From NCBI GenBank assembly GCA_947568835.1, contig OX387609.1, positions 9,253,660 to 9,317,659 of the forward strand: a stretch of 64,000 nucleotides of DNA. The letters are read 5' to 3'. This DNA comes from Protonemura montana (taxonomy: Eukaryota > Arthropoda > Insecta > Plecoptera > Nemouridae). The number at the start of each line of letters is the position of its first letter. Position 1 is the first letter of the stretch. The notes under the pieces are model-generated. The model ran no database searches. It saw nothing but the letters and a program-made list of their open reading frames with translations, and was not told the origin of the DNA. Shown piece by piece: positions 1 through 12,033 of this stretch. The translations under genes and the position numbers were made by a program.

Positions 1-220
1 AAAGCGAGGGGCTTTGTTGTTTTTTATATTAAATTTATTTTTCAGCTGATCGGAAATTAGCACGATCGAAAACTTCTGAATTTTGTTAAAATTTAGATAA
101 GAATGTTGTAAATTTCTTGGGAAGTTTTTATATCTTTCTCCTACATTTTTTAACAATGCCTTGTCTTGCATTAGTTATTGAGAGGGAAAATAGCGTCTGC
201 AATATTTTTGTTTCTTGTAG

Positions 221-308
221 TCTAGTCGACGATGAGAAAAAGAGGATCTACCAGCCCTGCATCGCCGACTTGTCCAGACGCTATCAGATCGCTGTCGGAA
301 AATGGGAG
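221..308 (+). CDS. Candidate internal exon, unknown gene
   Basis: A pyrimidine-rich tract ending in ttcttgtag at 220 looks like a 3' splice site, and GGGAG|gtagtg at 308/309 is a possible donor. Between them one plus-strand frame is open (about 29 residues, including DDEKKRIYQPCIADLSRRYQ) and its third codon positions are strongly G/C, unlike the A/T-rich surroundings. A competing frame starts at ATG 232 but has weaker codon bias. No family is recognised. If real, the exon belongs to a gene extending outside this window or into unrecognised exons; it could equally be a chance GC-rich patch. Confidence 0.22.
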
Positions 309-425
309 GTAGTGGGGTGCTGGTCGGTGCTCGGGCAGAAATACCGTCCTACTTCACTGACTTCCTTAAAAGTGTTTCATCATCTCGTTCTCAATATTAG
401 ATTCTATAGTTCCTGCCATTCTTAA

Positions 426-625
426 ATCATCAATTTGCATCTTGCACAACCATTTGTATAACAACACTTCATAATTACCATAACCATAATCACAAATATT
501 ATAATATCATGATCATAAATATTATTAATAAGAAATTGTATTTAAAATATAGATCAGTAAGCTAGACCTTAATGGTCAACCATAAATTTGGATAGCTGTC
601 AATTGTTTAATAAATTTATTGCCCA
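426..625. repeat. Dispersed repeat, unoccupied copy of a transposon target
   Basis: Bases 426-551 match 60194-60296 and bases 552-625 match 62883-62960 at high identity by eye, in the same order. In the second locus the two halves are split by the 2.58-kb pogo-like transposon. The TA at 550-551 is the pre-insertion target. The copy here also carries an extra stretch of about 25 bases of imperfect tandem ataaatatta-like sequence. The nature of the ancestral repeat is unknown; no coding frame is visible. Confidence 0.8.
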
Positions 626-639
626 TAAACCAAAACTTT

Positions 640-2382
640 ACAATATTTCTTCAGAATAATGCGATTAAAGCAAGGTAAGAATTAGATCTGATGAGAATGA
701 GCAAAGTTCCAAGAAAACCTCAAATGACAACTTTTATTAATTTAATTTTTTTTTTTTAAATTTCAGCGGATTTTTACAGAATTTCAAAGAGATTTAAGAA
801 ATCATTTAATCGTTGCATTAGTTTGATCTTGATTAAATCATGATAAAACCCTGGTGAGAGGCAAATAAATAATTACAGGCACCAAATCACGAGTGAATAA
901 GTCAAGTACAGGTTTGTTTACAAGTTAATTATTTTATTGTTACACTAGCAAATGACCTCATAATCAAGAAATAACAAACCAGCACTAGACTGATAAATTC
1001 CAATTAAATATCGATTGTCTTTTGATTGGATGTGGCCGTCCACAGATTGTGCCAATCCTCGAAAAATACACTTCCAAAGTTCAATAACAATTGCCTTTCA
1101 TCCATTATTAATACAGATCTTCAACAATGCCCTGACTGGACAGACACCACATCTTTTATTTGCTCTGATTGATTCTCCCTCCATCTTCCGTCTTCCGAAG
1201 AAAGAAACTTGAAGAAAATTGATGCTCTCGATCACAGAATAAAGCTCTTTGTCAGGGAGCGACGCCGGACAGCACAGCATGTTATTGTTACGGATCAAAA
1301 ATTCCAAGCAATTTAAGTTGAGATACTTGAAACCCACAGGGATTGCTTCGAATTTAATGTGTTAGCCATTGACCTTTTATTAGCGTAGGTACTTTTAACT
1401 ACCTTCTATCTATGTACCTGTGTACCTAGACTACGTCGCTTCATTGAGTCGGGTCGTTACCAAAGCAGTCAACGTTGTTCAGTTGTCGATAGCGGTCGAT
1501 TTTACTATATTTATTCTTGTTTGAAAAATGTAATATCTTTCAAAAGTGATGAATGAGCGGTTTTATTCAATCACGTGTGAGTTGGGACATTGAAAACAAC
1601 AACAAATAAGTGGTATTGGGTAAGTGTGCTAAACATTTCTTTGCCAACTTTTTGACACTTTGATATCGATATTCAAAACCTTGACAGGCTCAAACGGACA
1701 CGATTGTTTGTACCGTCTGTGTCTAAGCATGTACCTGTTGTTAGTGGTAAGTTCATGGTTGATAGAACTATCTTCTGTTCGTCGTGAAGTAACAGGAAAG
1801 CCAGTCAAGGGTTTAAGATTGGGGCACATCTTATTATGCGGTCTCTGAACGAGATGAGAATCTTCCTCGATTTGTTACGAGAGTATAAAAAAAAGATACA
1901 TAGACAGAATTTCAAAACAAACTTCGAATGTCTGCATTTTCGGTACTTGATTGCGGTCTTGAAGCAAATAGGTTCAAGTTAATTAAAAAAAACGGCACTG
2001 TTACGATTTGTATTCAAAATATGGAGAAGTTATGTTAAAATCCCAGCTGATATAAGATTTAAAACGATGGTAGACAACTAGCCTGAATGTTATTTCTCAA
2101 TAAATGTAGTTATTTTAAGTTTCTGTATTTTAACATTTCTGAAGTTGATTGATTTTTGTGTTGCCACTCAAATTTTCAGCACGGAAAACACCATTGATTT
2201 TTTAACTTACAAAAGGCCTGTCTACAACGCCTTTAATCCAGTGTTTTAAATAAAGCACACGGATGTATAAGTTTATAAATGAAGAACTAGCTCCCAGTTC
2301 ACCAACAAACTTTAAACAACCTATGACCACATGAATTCGCTGTCACTAAATAGTTTGTCAAGGAAATATTCTTGAGTTGTAA
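640..2382. other. Non-coding stretch, no firm feature
   Basis: A/T-rich sequence without a convincing gene. Two small patches are less random: the minus strand is open for about 80 codons ending at 1098 but has no ATG at its head, and 1688-1747 lies between a plausible acceptor (cttgacag) and a strong donor (gtaagt) on the plus strand. Neither shows a recognisable domain. Confidence 0.4.
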
Positions 2383-2781
2383 GTAGTAAGTATAATAAGA
2401 AGTTGCCAAGCCGGTGCCAAAATCCAGATAACGAGGTCCAGACAAGTTTCCATACAAACTCTTGCTCGTGTCGAACCCCACTTCAACGCCCCCACCCCCT
2501 CATCGAAGTGGACAGAGTGTCAAGACTCGATTGCGAGCAATCTTTTCATTGGAAAAGTCATTTCCACGGCCGTCCGAAACAGATTTCCCGTGCTTTGGGT
2601 GGCAATTGTCCCGTCTTGACGGCGTCGCCGGGCGTCGGCTGGGCAAGCGACGTCACAATGGACGTGCCGGCTGGAACATTGTACCCGTGTCTGGATCAGT
2701 AAACACCTCTTCGCCGACCAACTGCGCTATCTGGACTCTGACAGAGGCGTCTTGGCCAAACTGTATTTAGGACGGGACTAG
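2383..2781. other. GC-rich island with several open frames
   Basis: About 400 bases are markedly richer in G+C and CpG than the flanks. Frame 1 is open to 2619 and again 2620-2781 (ending in residues such as ADQLRYLDSDRGVLAKLYLG before a stop at 2779), while the other two plus frames are open for about 100 codons each. Because all frames are open together, the coding frame cannot be chosen by inspection. This could be an exon, a decayed gene fragment or an unmethylated regulatory island. No protein family is recognised. Confidence 0.3.
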
Positions 2782-3005
2782 CTCTGGTCGGCCACTGCAT
2801 TTTCATGCTAATTCAAGTTCGAGCGAGAGCTCTGCACGTTGAAAAAGTTACACTTCAACTTTATTTTATTACTTTGGTTGGCTTATTTATTTTAAATGTT
2901 AAAAAAAATCTTCCTTAAGAATTCACTAGTTTTGCTCGTCAGATATTTCTCAAGTTTCTCAACTGAAATAAAAACAAGCTAATGGATTTTAAGAAATATG
3001 GAAAA

Positions 3006-3342
3006 GGACTGCACTGGGGTACCATGCCACGCAGATCAGCTGTTTTTTTGCAAAGTAGCCGTGACATTGACCTAGATAAAGATGTATAAAGATAAAGATA
3101 AAGTTGAAATGAAGAAATATTATCATTATCTGCCCTCTAGCGGAAACTAGCGGCAAAATGGCGACGTAAGCGAAACCAGCGAATATGTATTTGGTCCGAT
3201 CGGTGACGAAATAAATGAATAATAACTTTTAAATAATCACGAGATTTCTATCAATATGTCTAATTCTTTTTTAAACTAAACCAGCCTATTGATAACGACG
3301 GTGGCAATCGGAAAGGACTTTTGTAAGTTAGTTCTCCAGTGC
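3006..3342. mobile_element. Possible short element with inverted ends
   Basis: The 12-mer ggactgcactgg near 3006-3017 reappears inverted as ccagtgcagtcc near 3331-3342, framing about 335 bases with no coding frame. This resembles a small non-autonomous DNA element. No clear target-site duplication is visible and the arms are short, so a chance inverted repeat is possible. A further agtgcagtcc lies at about 29450. Confidence 0.28.
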
Positions 3343-3947
3343 AGTCCCGTAGCCAGTAGCAAGTGAAAATTACTTTGGATACCAAATTTTAATTTACAAC
3401 AGATTTTGAAAACTGTCGTAATCGAAGTACACTAGCGTGAAAAATGTTCTGCTACCATTTTTAACTAGAGGAAGTTTTGTCGCCAGTGACTTCTGCAATT
3501 CTATTTCACTAACTTGTCAGTTAAATAAACTGTATTTATTTCAAAATGTACAGAAAAAATAAAATGTTAGGCCAATCGGTAAATGCTGCAAACTAAATCC
3601 GGACGAATCTTCTTCTCTTCCAAATTAGCCTTTTTTTACTTTTAATTAAAAAAAAAATGGTAGAAAACATAAAAAACCAAGACTAGTTTCCAGGCAATCT
3701 TTACTTTGGAAAATGTCATATTTTGGCCGTTCAAAGCAGAGTAGCAAATAGAACATTAGAACAGTCAGAATGGAATCACGCTATGAAATGATTGCACAGG
3801 CAAAAACTTCCTTCTCGTAATCCCACTGATGTTCTCTAATTGACAGCATTAACAACGGTCTGGTGGTCGGTGGCCCTCATCAGTTGTGTGTCACGCAAGT
3901 TTAGAGCTATGTCAACAGAGTCGCCCCTATACCACGGGTGCATGTGA

Positions 3948-3994
3948 GGGATCACAGGAGAGGGTGGTGGGATCACAGGAGGGGGTGATGGGAT
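3948..3994. repeat. 21-bp imperfect tandem repeat
   Basis: The unit gggatcacaggagrgggtgr occurs twice in succession and is followed by a partial third copy. The overlapping minus-strand frame translates as a short proline/serine/aspartate repeat and is not treated as a gene. Confidence 0.6.
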
Positions 3995-4813
3995 CATTTA
4001 CAATGGGCCGTGGGTCAACAACAAAAAATCTTTTGAAGACAACTGGTAAAAAATAGCTGGCAATTTCGAATCCCGTGGTCAGACTTTTAGTGGTGTCACC
4101 TGCAAATGTGTCTTTTCCCAAATGACTAGCGAATAAAAAAGTAAAAATCCAGTTAAAAAATATGATTCCCGAGACAAACCCTGGATCTTTCAGTTCCAAT
4201 AATTTGAAGCAATTACGATACTTTTATTTCTTTATTGTATCATTTGGGGGCGAAGTTGTGTAACGACTTACCGGTGGTAATATAAAACGTAAATATAAAA
4301 CATCACTCGAAAAATTGCTTAAAAGTCATGCAAATTACAAATGAATAAATCACAGTGAATTGGATTTACAGATTATTGTTAGGAAAGTGTTAATTACTTT
4401 CAACTGACAGTAAATATTAATGTGTTTTTTTAATTAAAAAAGATAATTAGTTATATTATTATTATAATTATATTTTGCACACTCATATGTATATGTTTCC
4501 TCCCAAACAATTCAGATGGATTAATGAAAAAAACCAATTTAAAAAATAATAATTAAAAGTGAACAAAATAACCAATTTTTATATAAATAATTAATAAATC
4601 TCGTCATAATTGACCACTAGTGCATGAGATGTGAGAGTAGTTTTAGAAAACAAAAACTGTTTAGTTGACTTAAATGTGTTAAACATTTATAACAAGATAG
4701 ACATAGTTTCTAAACGACCTTCAAATATCCAATTGAAAAGCAAATTAATTTCAGTCTAATTTATTATCAACGTCACTCACATTTTGTCAAGAAATTTATA
4801 AAATTGAGACAGA

Positions 4814-4827
4814 TGATGACGTCATCA
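4814..4827. promoter_or_regulatory. Palindromic CRE-like site
   Basis: tgatgacgtcatca is a perfect 14-bp palindrome containing the full CREB/ATF consensus TGACGTCA. A second full TGACGTCA lies at 5279-5286, about 460 bp away. No nearby promoter is identified, so the assignment to a bZIP site rests on the motif alone. Confidence 0.35.
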
Positions 4828-6670
4828 CTTGCCATCGAGCCCATGCTTCCAATCAGCCTACCCACTGACCGGCACATGTCAAGGGGTGCATAATGGTTGA
4901 AGGGGGTGGGTGGGATTCAATGGGGAAGTGAATAATTCATTTACTAAATAAGTTGTCATGATCTTGGTTAATTAGCTCATTTAGATCTAAGGACTTGTCT
5001 TATTTGAAAGTGTTACAAAGATTTAAGACATCATGAGATATGGGACATAAATTCAAATGTATTCATCGCTTAATTCCATTATTTTCCTTAATTTAGGTTA
5101 ACGACCTTGTAAAGCTGTTAAATCAGATATTTGGCTAGATTTTTTAGCACTGCTACCAACTTTATTGTAAATTTTACACAATTTTCACCACTGCCTGCAT
5201 AAAAGCAAGAAAATATAAAGTATTTTCAAAAAATTGAAAAAATACTTTTACCATCGTTAGCGCTTCTTGTGTGCTGGGTGACGTCATAACATGCAGAAGG
5301 TGCTGAGTTAAGGGTGTTTTTGACGGCTGAGGTTTTTATAAATAACACCTAAGTAAGGAGAGTAAACAGATCGGTACGAATGGCAACCATTGTTGCAATT
5401 ACTCACCCTGACAACAACTGCGCTAGTCTTTAAATGAGTTACTTAGCAAATAATTCAAAGAATTACAAGGAAACCTTTCAGTAGGTAAACGATTTTTAAA
5501 ACTAATGTTGTAAATTTCTTGGTTACTTTTAACATTTCTTGTCAAATTCCTAAAATAGATTTAGATTTTTTCATAAATTTTGTAAAAGATTGATCATTTC
5601 CAGAATTGAATATATTTTGTAGACCCTATACGCTACAACCAAACCATTATTCGATAAGATCATTTCGATGGATTGAACATTTCATTGAAAACATCTGTTT
5701 AGTTAATGAATAACAAATTAAACAATCGGTTGTTTCCTAGCCTAATTAGTTAATTCACATTAAAAGTTGCTGTAAATAATTTCAATAATTTGATCATTCA
5801 GTGTAATTATGCTTTAATCTTCATCCAACCGAAAATTTGGAGTCGTTACATTATGTGACCGTGGTATGTGGTGAGAATTTTGAGAAATTTCCAAAAGGAA
5901 TTTTGGAAAAATTGTTTTTTGGGAAAATGGCTAAGGTGAAATAAAGAAGACGTTAGGTTAATCTTGAAATGAATAACTTACTATATATATTTTTTCACCT
6001 GTAAAACAGAAAAATTCTGTCAAAATATATAGAAACGATCTAAGACCCAGAAGGTAGACCATGAGGTATTTGGAGCCAAAAAACTTTCCAGAAATCTCCT
6101 GTGAAGATTTCCGTGCACAGAGCAGTCATAGATTCACCCTTTTTACACCCTCGTAACAGCGATAAACGTTGGTCCAAGCGCCGAACAGCTTGCATCGGTG
6201 GGAACTCTACTTAATGAAAATGCAACATTCAAAGTTCATTTATATTTTAGTGGGCACTTTGGTCCGCGCTCTCTCCGCTTTAGTTTACATCACAAGGCTT
6301 GGACTCTGCAAAGCTGGCTGCTGGGAAACATTCTGCTAATGTAGAAATGTTACAAGCAATATACCTTGGTTTTACTCGGGGTAGATAATACATTGTTCTT
6401 TATGTTGGAATAAAAATAAAAAAATTTTTGCACAAAGAAAAAAATACAACCGCAGCAAAGAACGCTTTTAGTAATAAAAAGAAAAAAATTCATGTGACCG
6501 AGTAACTATATTATATTCTTTGTCATTTTTTTGTCATTTTTTAAGAAATGACAACATACGTTTACACATTGCCATGGAAGTATATTATGGGGAAACAATC
6601 ATAATGTGTATTAATGATTGAATATAAATACAGTAACATAAAAATATAATATGATTTAATATAATAAACG

Positions 6671-7181
6671 AATAAATATAGAAAAATTACATTTTAAAAT
6701 TAGGAAAGAAAGCTTGAAATTGTCTGGAAAAAATATGAAAATGGAGTAAGAAAGATTGCCAAGAAAGATTTTAAGCTTGGAAAGGGGAAGATAATAGCCT
6801 AAATATTCAGGCATAAAGCCTAACTTAATCTTGAAAATAAAAACACTAATAATAAAACATGGTCATTGACACCCAGTCATTCTTAACATGTGAACAATTG
6901 GTGTATCCTTATTATATCTGATTAAACATCTCGTCATTTTATTTTACAGTTTCTGTAGTACCTAGTCCCATCTCATTCTTCAATAATACAAATAATAATA
7001 ATAATAATAATAATTTCAGGTCAAAAAAAAGATGGGTACAGAAAGTTCAAGCGAATGTAGAGGAAAAAGAAAGGAAATGGAATGAAGTAAAAGAGAAAGA
7101 AATCTGGCTGATACGGAGATATGGAAGAAGTTGGTGAATGCAAAGAAATATGAAAAAGAACACGAAAATTATGTGGCATAA
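6671..7181 (+). pseudogene. Non-LTR retrotransposon tail, interrupted
   Basis: Two blocks (about 6671-6790 and 7029-7181) align collinearly with 63587-63880. The right block translates as a charged C-terminal tail (RWVQKVQANVEE, WNEVKEKE, then after a frameshift EIWKKLVNAKKYEKEHENY). That pattern resembles the extreme C-terminus and 3' end of a non-LTR retrotransposon reverse-transcriptase polyprotein (RW-x-KVQ followed by W-x-E blocks). The blocks are separated here by about 238 bases absent from the other copy. Frameshift and interruption make it non-functional. The clade is not determinable. Confidence 0.5.
6791..7028. mobile_element. Insertion splitting the non-LTR tail
   Basis: This segment is present in the copy at 6671-7181 but missing from the paralogue at 63587-63880, which instead has a short coding link (gacgacgaagaccaagag). 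It contains an (AAT)n run near 6992-7014 and a polypyrimidine-cag (atttcag) near its right end. No clear TIR or target duplication is visible, so it may be a replacement rather than a simple insertion. Confidence 0.35.
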
Positions 7182-7262
7182 TCAAGTTATTTAATGAAAT
7201 ATTTTCTACCTTTTGTAGTAAAGGGATGAAAAAAAAAATCTTGCATAAATATGAATGTAAGT

Positions 7263-7352
7263 GATTTGTTGACTAGACAGTAATAAGGTTTATAATAACC
7301 GTTGCTTGATTTGTTGACTAGACAGTAATAAGGTTTATAATAACCGTTGCTT
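7263..7352. repeat. Exact 45-bp tandem duplication
   Basis: Bases 7263-7307 and 7308-7352 are identical, and the first eight bases of a third unit follow. The unit begins gatttgttgactagacag. Exact identity implies recent duplication. No coding meaning is seen. Confidence 0.9.
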
Positions 7353-7359
7353 GATTTGT

Positions 7360-10300
7360 TTGTCCAACTTTAAACTGAAAAGTATGTACCATCCTAATAA
7401 ATTAGGTTGCTCGGGACTGAAAGCAAGCGTGAGTCCAATCCTTGGCGTAAAATATTAATTAATCAACCGTCATACTTGCAGTTTTAAAAACTGAGTAATT
7501 TTTAAATAATTATCACTCATTTTCTGACATTCCTAATTTTCCATGCCTGGAAAACTATCAACAACTTTGCTGCAAAAAAATTTGAAAAATTTGAACAATA
7601 TTTGTGCAGTTTCTTGCGTTGCTGAAAATATATTTTTCTTTTCGGTTTTGATAATTGCTGATGAAAATCTTAAAAAAAAAAGTTTTATAAATCTTATTTT
7701 TTATGGCAACTTCAGAAGTTCAGAATAAAGTAATAAATGTGTGTTGTAATTATAAATAACATTGTTCTTTAGGACAAAGTTCTTGCACAAAGTTCATCTT
7801 TCAGATAAATCTCGAAGAACAGGATCTTTACTATTTTTAGAACTAAAATAGTTCTGATTCATGATTAACTACTTACTTATTTAAAACCAAAATATTTACA
7901 ACATATTCCAACTCTGAGTTAAGCTCTTAACTTTCAGAAAAAGCTGACTTTCACTGCCTGTGACTGGTTGTTTTCAAGACAATTGATTTAACTTCAACTT
8001 TATCTTGGAGTTCAGATCATTTCAAGAACATGTTGCGGTCAAGCCATGAAATTTAGTTTAATGGAAATTCGCTGAGCTAAATTGCAATAAAAATTGGCAA
8101 AATAACAGTTGTTTATTTTCAAGATGAGATAAAATCGACCAGTTCAAATATTGACAGTCCAAGGATTGTCCAGTTTTCTTGAATTTTAACGCCATATAAA
8201 CATTGTACATTGATAAGATATCAATTAATATGCGTCTCGCCGATATGAACTAATGAACTGAATCAATCATCCGGGCGATGATTTGTAAACGGCGATAGAA
8301 AATAGTAAAAGCATCTCATAGAATGAGAGGGCGTTTCCTTCGAGAGACAAGAGACAAGCGGAAACGATTTGCGAGTCATTTAGTGGCTGGAGACATTTAA
8401 AAGAACTGCCCCTTGGCAAGTAATGGCCAGGATCCAGACTCCAGGAAGACATGCTTTAGAACAAACAACACACCCACAGTGTTGTACACTTAGCTTTAGC
8501 AGAGACGTAAACAACCTCTTGATGCAATTGTAGAGCTAATAATGAAAAGAGACAATCTGATGACTTTCAGAAAGAGCGATTGAGTGCAGTAAGGGACATG
8601 AAGTGCGACAGACAATTAGAGTTAGCGGTTCGTTTGTGTTGTCAATCAGCAACAAGGAATGGATGGCATGCATTTCAGTGACGAATGTGAAAGCAGAATC
8701 AAATTGGTGATCAATGGCAACCATTGGCTTGAATTTAGGTGATTATATGTTTAAAATGATTACCGAAATTAACAGAAATAAATTAAAGACAAAAATGAAA
8801 GCAGAATAAAATAAAAATATGTTTTAAAGGTCTGAGATTACTTGCGCTGTGGTTTTCTTGGAATTGAGCAAAAAATTAATGTTTAAAGCTATTTTTACGA
8901 AGAATATTCTAAACGCAGCCCGCAGAGCAAACACGGCACTTCCACTGAACCAAGCGAAGTGATTGTAAAAATGGTAAGAAAAAGCCGGTAGAGATCTTAG
9001 AAAATAATGATACACACTTGAGGTAACCTCAAATAAAACCACCTGGAAATAGCGATATTTTGGAAAACCACTATGGAATGGCGATATATTGGAAAACAAC
9101 TAGAATTCCAGGTCCACTGTTTAGCGGAGAGTGGGGGTTGGATTTGTGAAAATAAATTGAGTTCACGCTTCCAAAACAAGTCCTGCTTTGGGACTAGGAA
9201 TCGGTGAAGTACACCGGAATGTCAACGAAAATAATGTTGGATTTAAATACGCTAATGAATGGCTCGTTCATTCCGCAAAATAAAATTATAAAATTCCATA
9301 AAATTATATTCTGAATTTTTGGAAATAAGAAATTAGTATGATGTTTTGTTTAAGAATAGGGTTAAATTAAATTCTATTCAACGCTTAGGTCCTACAGAAA
9401 TAATGAACTCCAGGCTGCGTTGTCCAGTTTCCAACCAGCACTTGTATGACAGCCGAAGATGAACACAAATTCAGCATCAAAGAAAATGTTAAGTAATAAT
9501 TCGTCTTTAAACGATAAGGATAGAAGACAATATTTAACAAGCCGAAGAATTGAATATGTAAATACAAGAAAGCAAATAAATTTAATCTCTTTTACCATAA
9601 GAAATTCAATGCGAAATCTTGATTTCTGAACTCTACCCGCACACTTTGTCTGCAAATCCTCTGGTTGAAACTTGATTGATATCGGCTTTATGGTACCAAA
9701 AATTGATTAAAGACAATACTCGTTTCTCGCCTTTCTTTTTGTCGTTTATTTGTTTTCGTTTCTGAAATTTCGAAGACAACACCACCTGTGAATATTCAAA
9801 TGAACATTTCCATTGAAATCACACAAACCTGTTAACTGAACAGATTAAGGTTGTTAATTTTAGTATGTGGTCTTAATAACGGTAGATGAAGTGGACATTA
9901 GTATAAAAACTAGATCAACGAAAAAAAAATTGTTTTGAAATTAGGTAATACAATTTGACTGAATGTTAAGTGCTGCCAGTTACAAGTGCAAGGTAGTTAT
10001 TTGACTGAACGCATGCTGTGAACATAGAACAAAAGCTGAGCTGGTTAAGACAGGCATGTCATGAGCAAAGATTCTCCCCAACATGAACCGGGTGGTCGCA
10101 GGTACAACATGTAGGTACTGCATCGTAGCATGTGGGTGGGACGGGGTGGCTTGACCTCACCTAGATTATCTCATGCGTTCTGTTGGAAGGTATTATGTAG
10201 TTATAACAATAATACCATTCATAAGCACATATCAAATTTACGGAGATGTTGTGGAGTATTTTCAAATGTCGCTTTCAGTTATTTGCAAACTTGAGAAAAA

Positions 10301-11397
10301 AGGTGAATATAAATTATTAAGCAATAAACAGTGTTAACGCGAATTATATTTCTAGCAACAAAGATGGCTGGCAATATAGATCTGACAATGTAAAAAACCA
10401 GTGAGTTAGTAAACTGATATAGGTACCTACTAATTATTTAACCAGATTTCCATAATACTTTCGATTTTCACAATAAATTATAGCACTGTAAGGATGAAAA
10501 TTGCTCTATATAGTTGGTGCTAGATGAAGTACCTGTTCTTGAATACTAAAGTCCAAACTGAAGTGATTAAAATATGTCAACTTTCGCATCTGGTTGTCAC
10601 AGGAAGTGGAAAACTAACAAGCAATTGATAACGGAATACAAGAAAATAAATAGGTTATAATTATAAACACTAACCATGTATTTCGAAAGTAGATTCAATA
10701 ATTTTCCCAACAAACTTTCTCTCAGCACAGGCTGTATTTTGCTGACCATGGAATGAGTTTCTTTGCTGATCGGCTTTGTGGCTGGATATTAAATCAAGTC
10801 TACGTTATTAATCTTCCATTTTGAATTTCCTTCAAGCAAGTACATTTATAGCCAAAAGACAAACAAGAAGCCGCATTGAATTATCCGCTTTCCCTCGTAA
10901 TACTCGTTTCCATTTCGAAGGAGATTTGAGTGTCTAGTTTTAAGCTTCATTCTCTCACAATACTTGAGAAAAGAGGAGCTTTATTCTCTTTTGTCTTCGT
11001 TCGATGGAACTTTTAAGCAGCTCTGTGAAATCTTTCAGTCGCCAAAGCGGGTTTCGAGGACTTCAAGTGGTTCAATGAAAATGTCAACGCGATTGAAAAC
11101 GGATATTTTCGCTCGTCCATATAAAAAGTTTAGACCGATTCCTTTTTTTATACATCTGTGAGTAATATTTACTATTACAGTTACAATTTTACAGCTACAT
11201 TTATTTTTCTCAATTTATTTTTTTGCTTAATTAGTGAGTAATTTAAAGAGTAGGTAAGCTAATATGCATTTGGTTTAGAAAAACCAAAAAAACACTTTTC
11301 TTACCAACTCTTGTAACGAGGATTGTAGAAGCCAAAATTGGCAAGGAAATGTTTCATTAATACATGAACCGGGCGAATGTCGTTCCAATTTCACAAA
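7360..11397. other. Non-coding stretch with minor repeats
   Basis: No supported gene. A 61-codon ATG-initiated minus-strand frame (8452 to 8267) has no recognisable domain. An imperfect 31-bp duplication around gcgatatwttggaaaac lies at 9044-9105. The rest is A/T-rich sequence without splice-bordered coding patches. Confidence 0.4.
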
Positions 11398-11408
11398 TAG
11401 GGAAGACC

Positions 11409-11568
11409 GGGGCATGTTGTTACAGGGGCATGTTGTTACAGGGGCAAGTTGTTACAGGGGCAAGTTGTTACAGGGGCAAGTTGTTACAGGGGCATGTTTT
11501 TACAGGGGCAAGTTGTTACAGGGGCAAGTTGTTACAGGGGCAAGTTGTTACAGGGGCAAGTTGTTACA
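11409..11568. repeat. 16-bp array, ten copies, derived from the TIR
   Basis: Ten head-to-tail copies of ggggcawgttgttaca run without interruption from 11409 to 11568. The first copy is itself the inner part of the left TIR, so the array is a tandem amplification of the transposon end. The variants are catg in copies 1, 2 and 6 and a g-to-t change in copy 6. Because 16 is not a multiple of three, all three frames read through as apparent repeat proteins; none is a gene. Confidence 0.95.
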
Positions 11569-12033
11569 ATCGACTTTAAAAATACGGGATTTGAAATATC
11601 GCGGTGTCATTAATATCAGAGTTAGCTAATAGGTCGCTCGTCAGTCTGAAACTGCAAAACAAGTCCGAAGCGCCGAAGTACGGAAATTATTGGAGATAAA
11701 ACGATTTGGACACCACGAGGTAAGATATTTATTTTTTATTTTTACCTTCCTAGCTGTTTAAGTTAAATGAGTTGTGTTGGCTGTTAGCCCCGCATTTTCT
11801 TGTGATACCAATAGTCATTTTCGGGCTGATAATCAAATTGGTCATTAAATAATAGCACTAATGTAATTGAAGTACTACTGGGGCTAGTTGTTACTGTTCA
11901 GTTCTTGTGTGGGTCTGGACATGATGCGAGATCACTGCCTTTTCTATTTTTGGCTGGATATATTTTCTGGGTTTCATTTTTCTTTGGTACAAAATATAAT
12001 ATGATAGTTTCTATTAGATTTCCAGGTTGTGAA

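Larger units (their letters stand above)
3346..6670. other. Non-coding A/T-rich stretch
   Basis: No exon with convincing codon bias or splice borders was found. Apart from the 21-bp repeat and the two CRE-like palindromes listed separately, the stretch holds only homopolymer runs and short A/T simple sequence. Confidence 0.4.

Noticed and set aside
11364..11629. Two overlapping 71-codon repeat-protein ORFs
   Set aside because: Produced by the 16-bp array at the transposon end; the unit length is not a multiple of three, so frames cycle through the same repeat.
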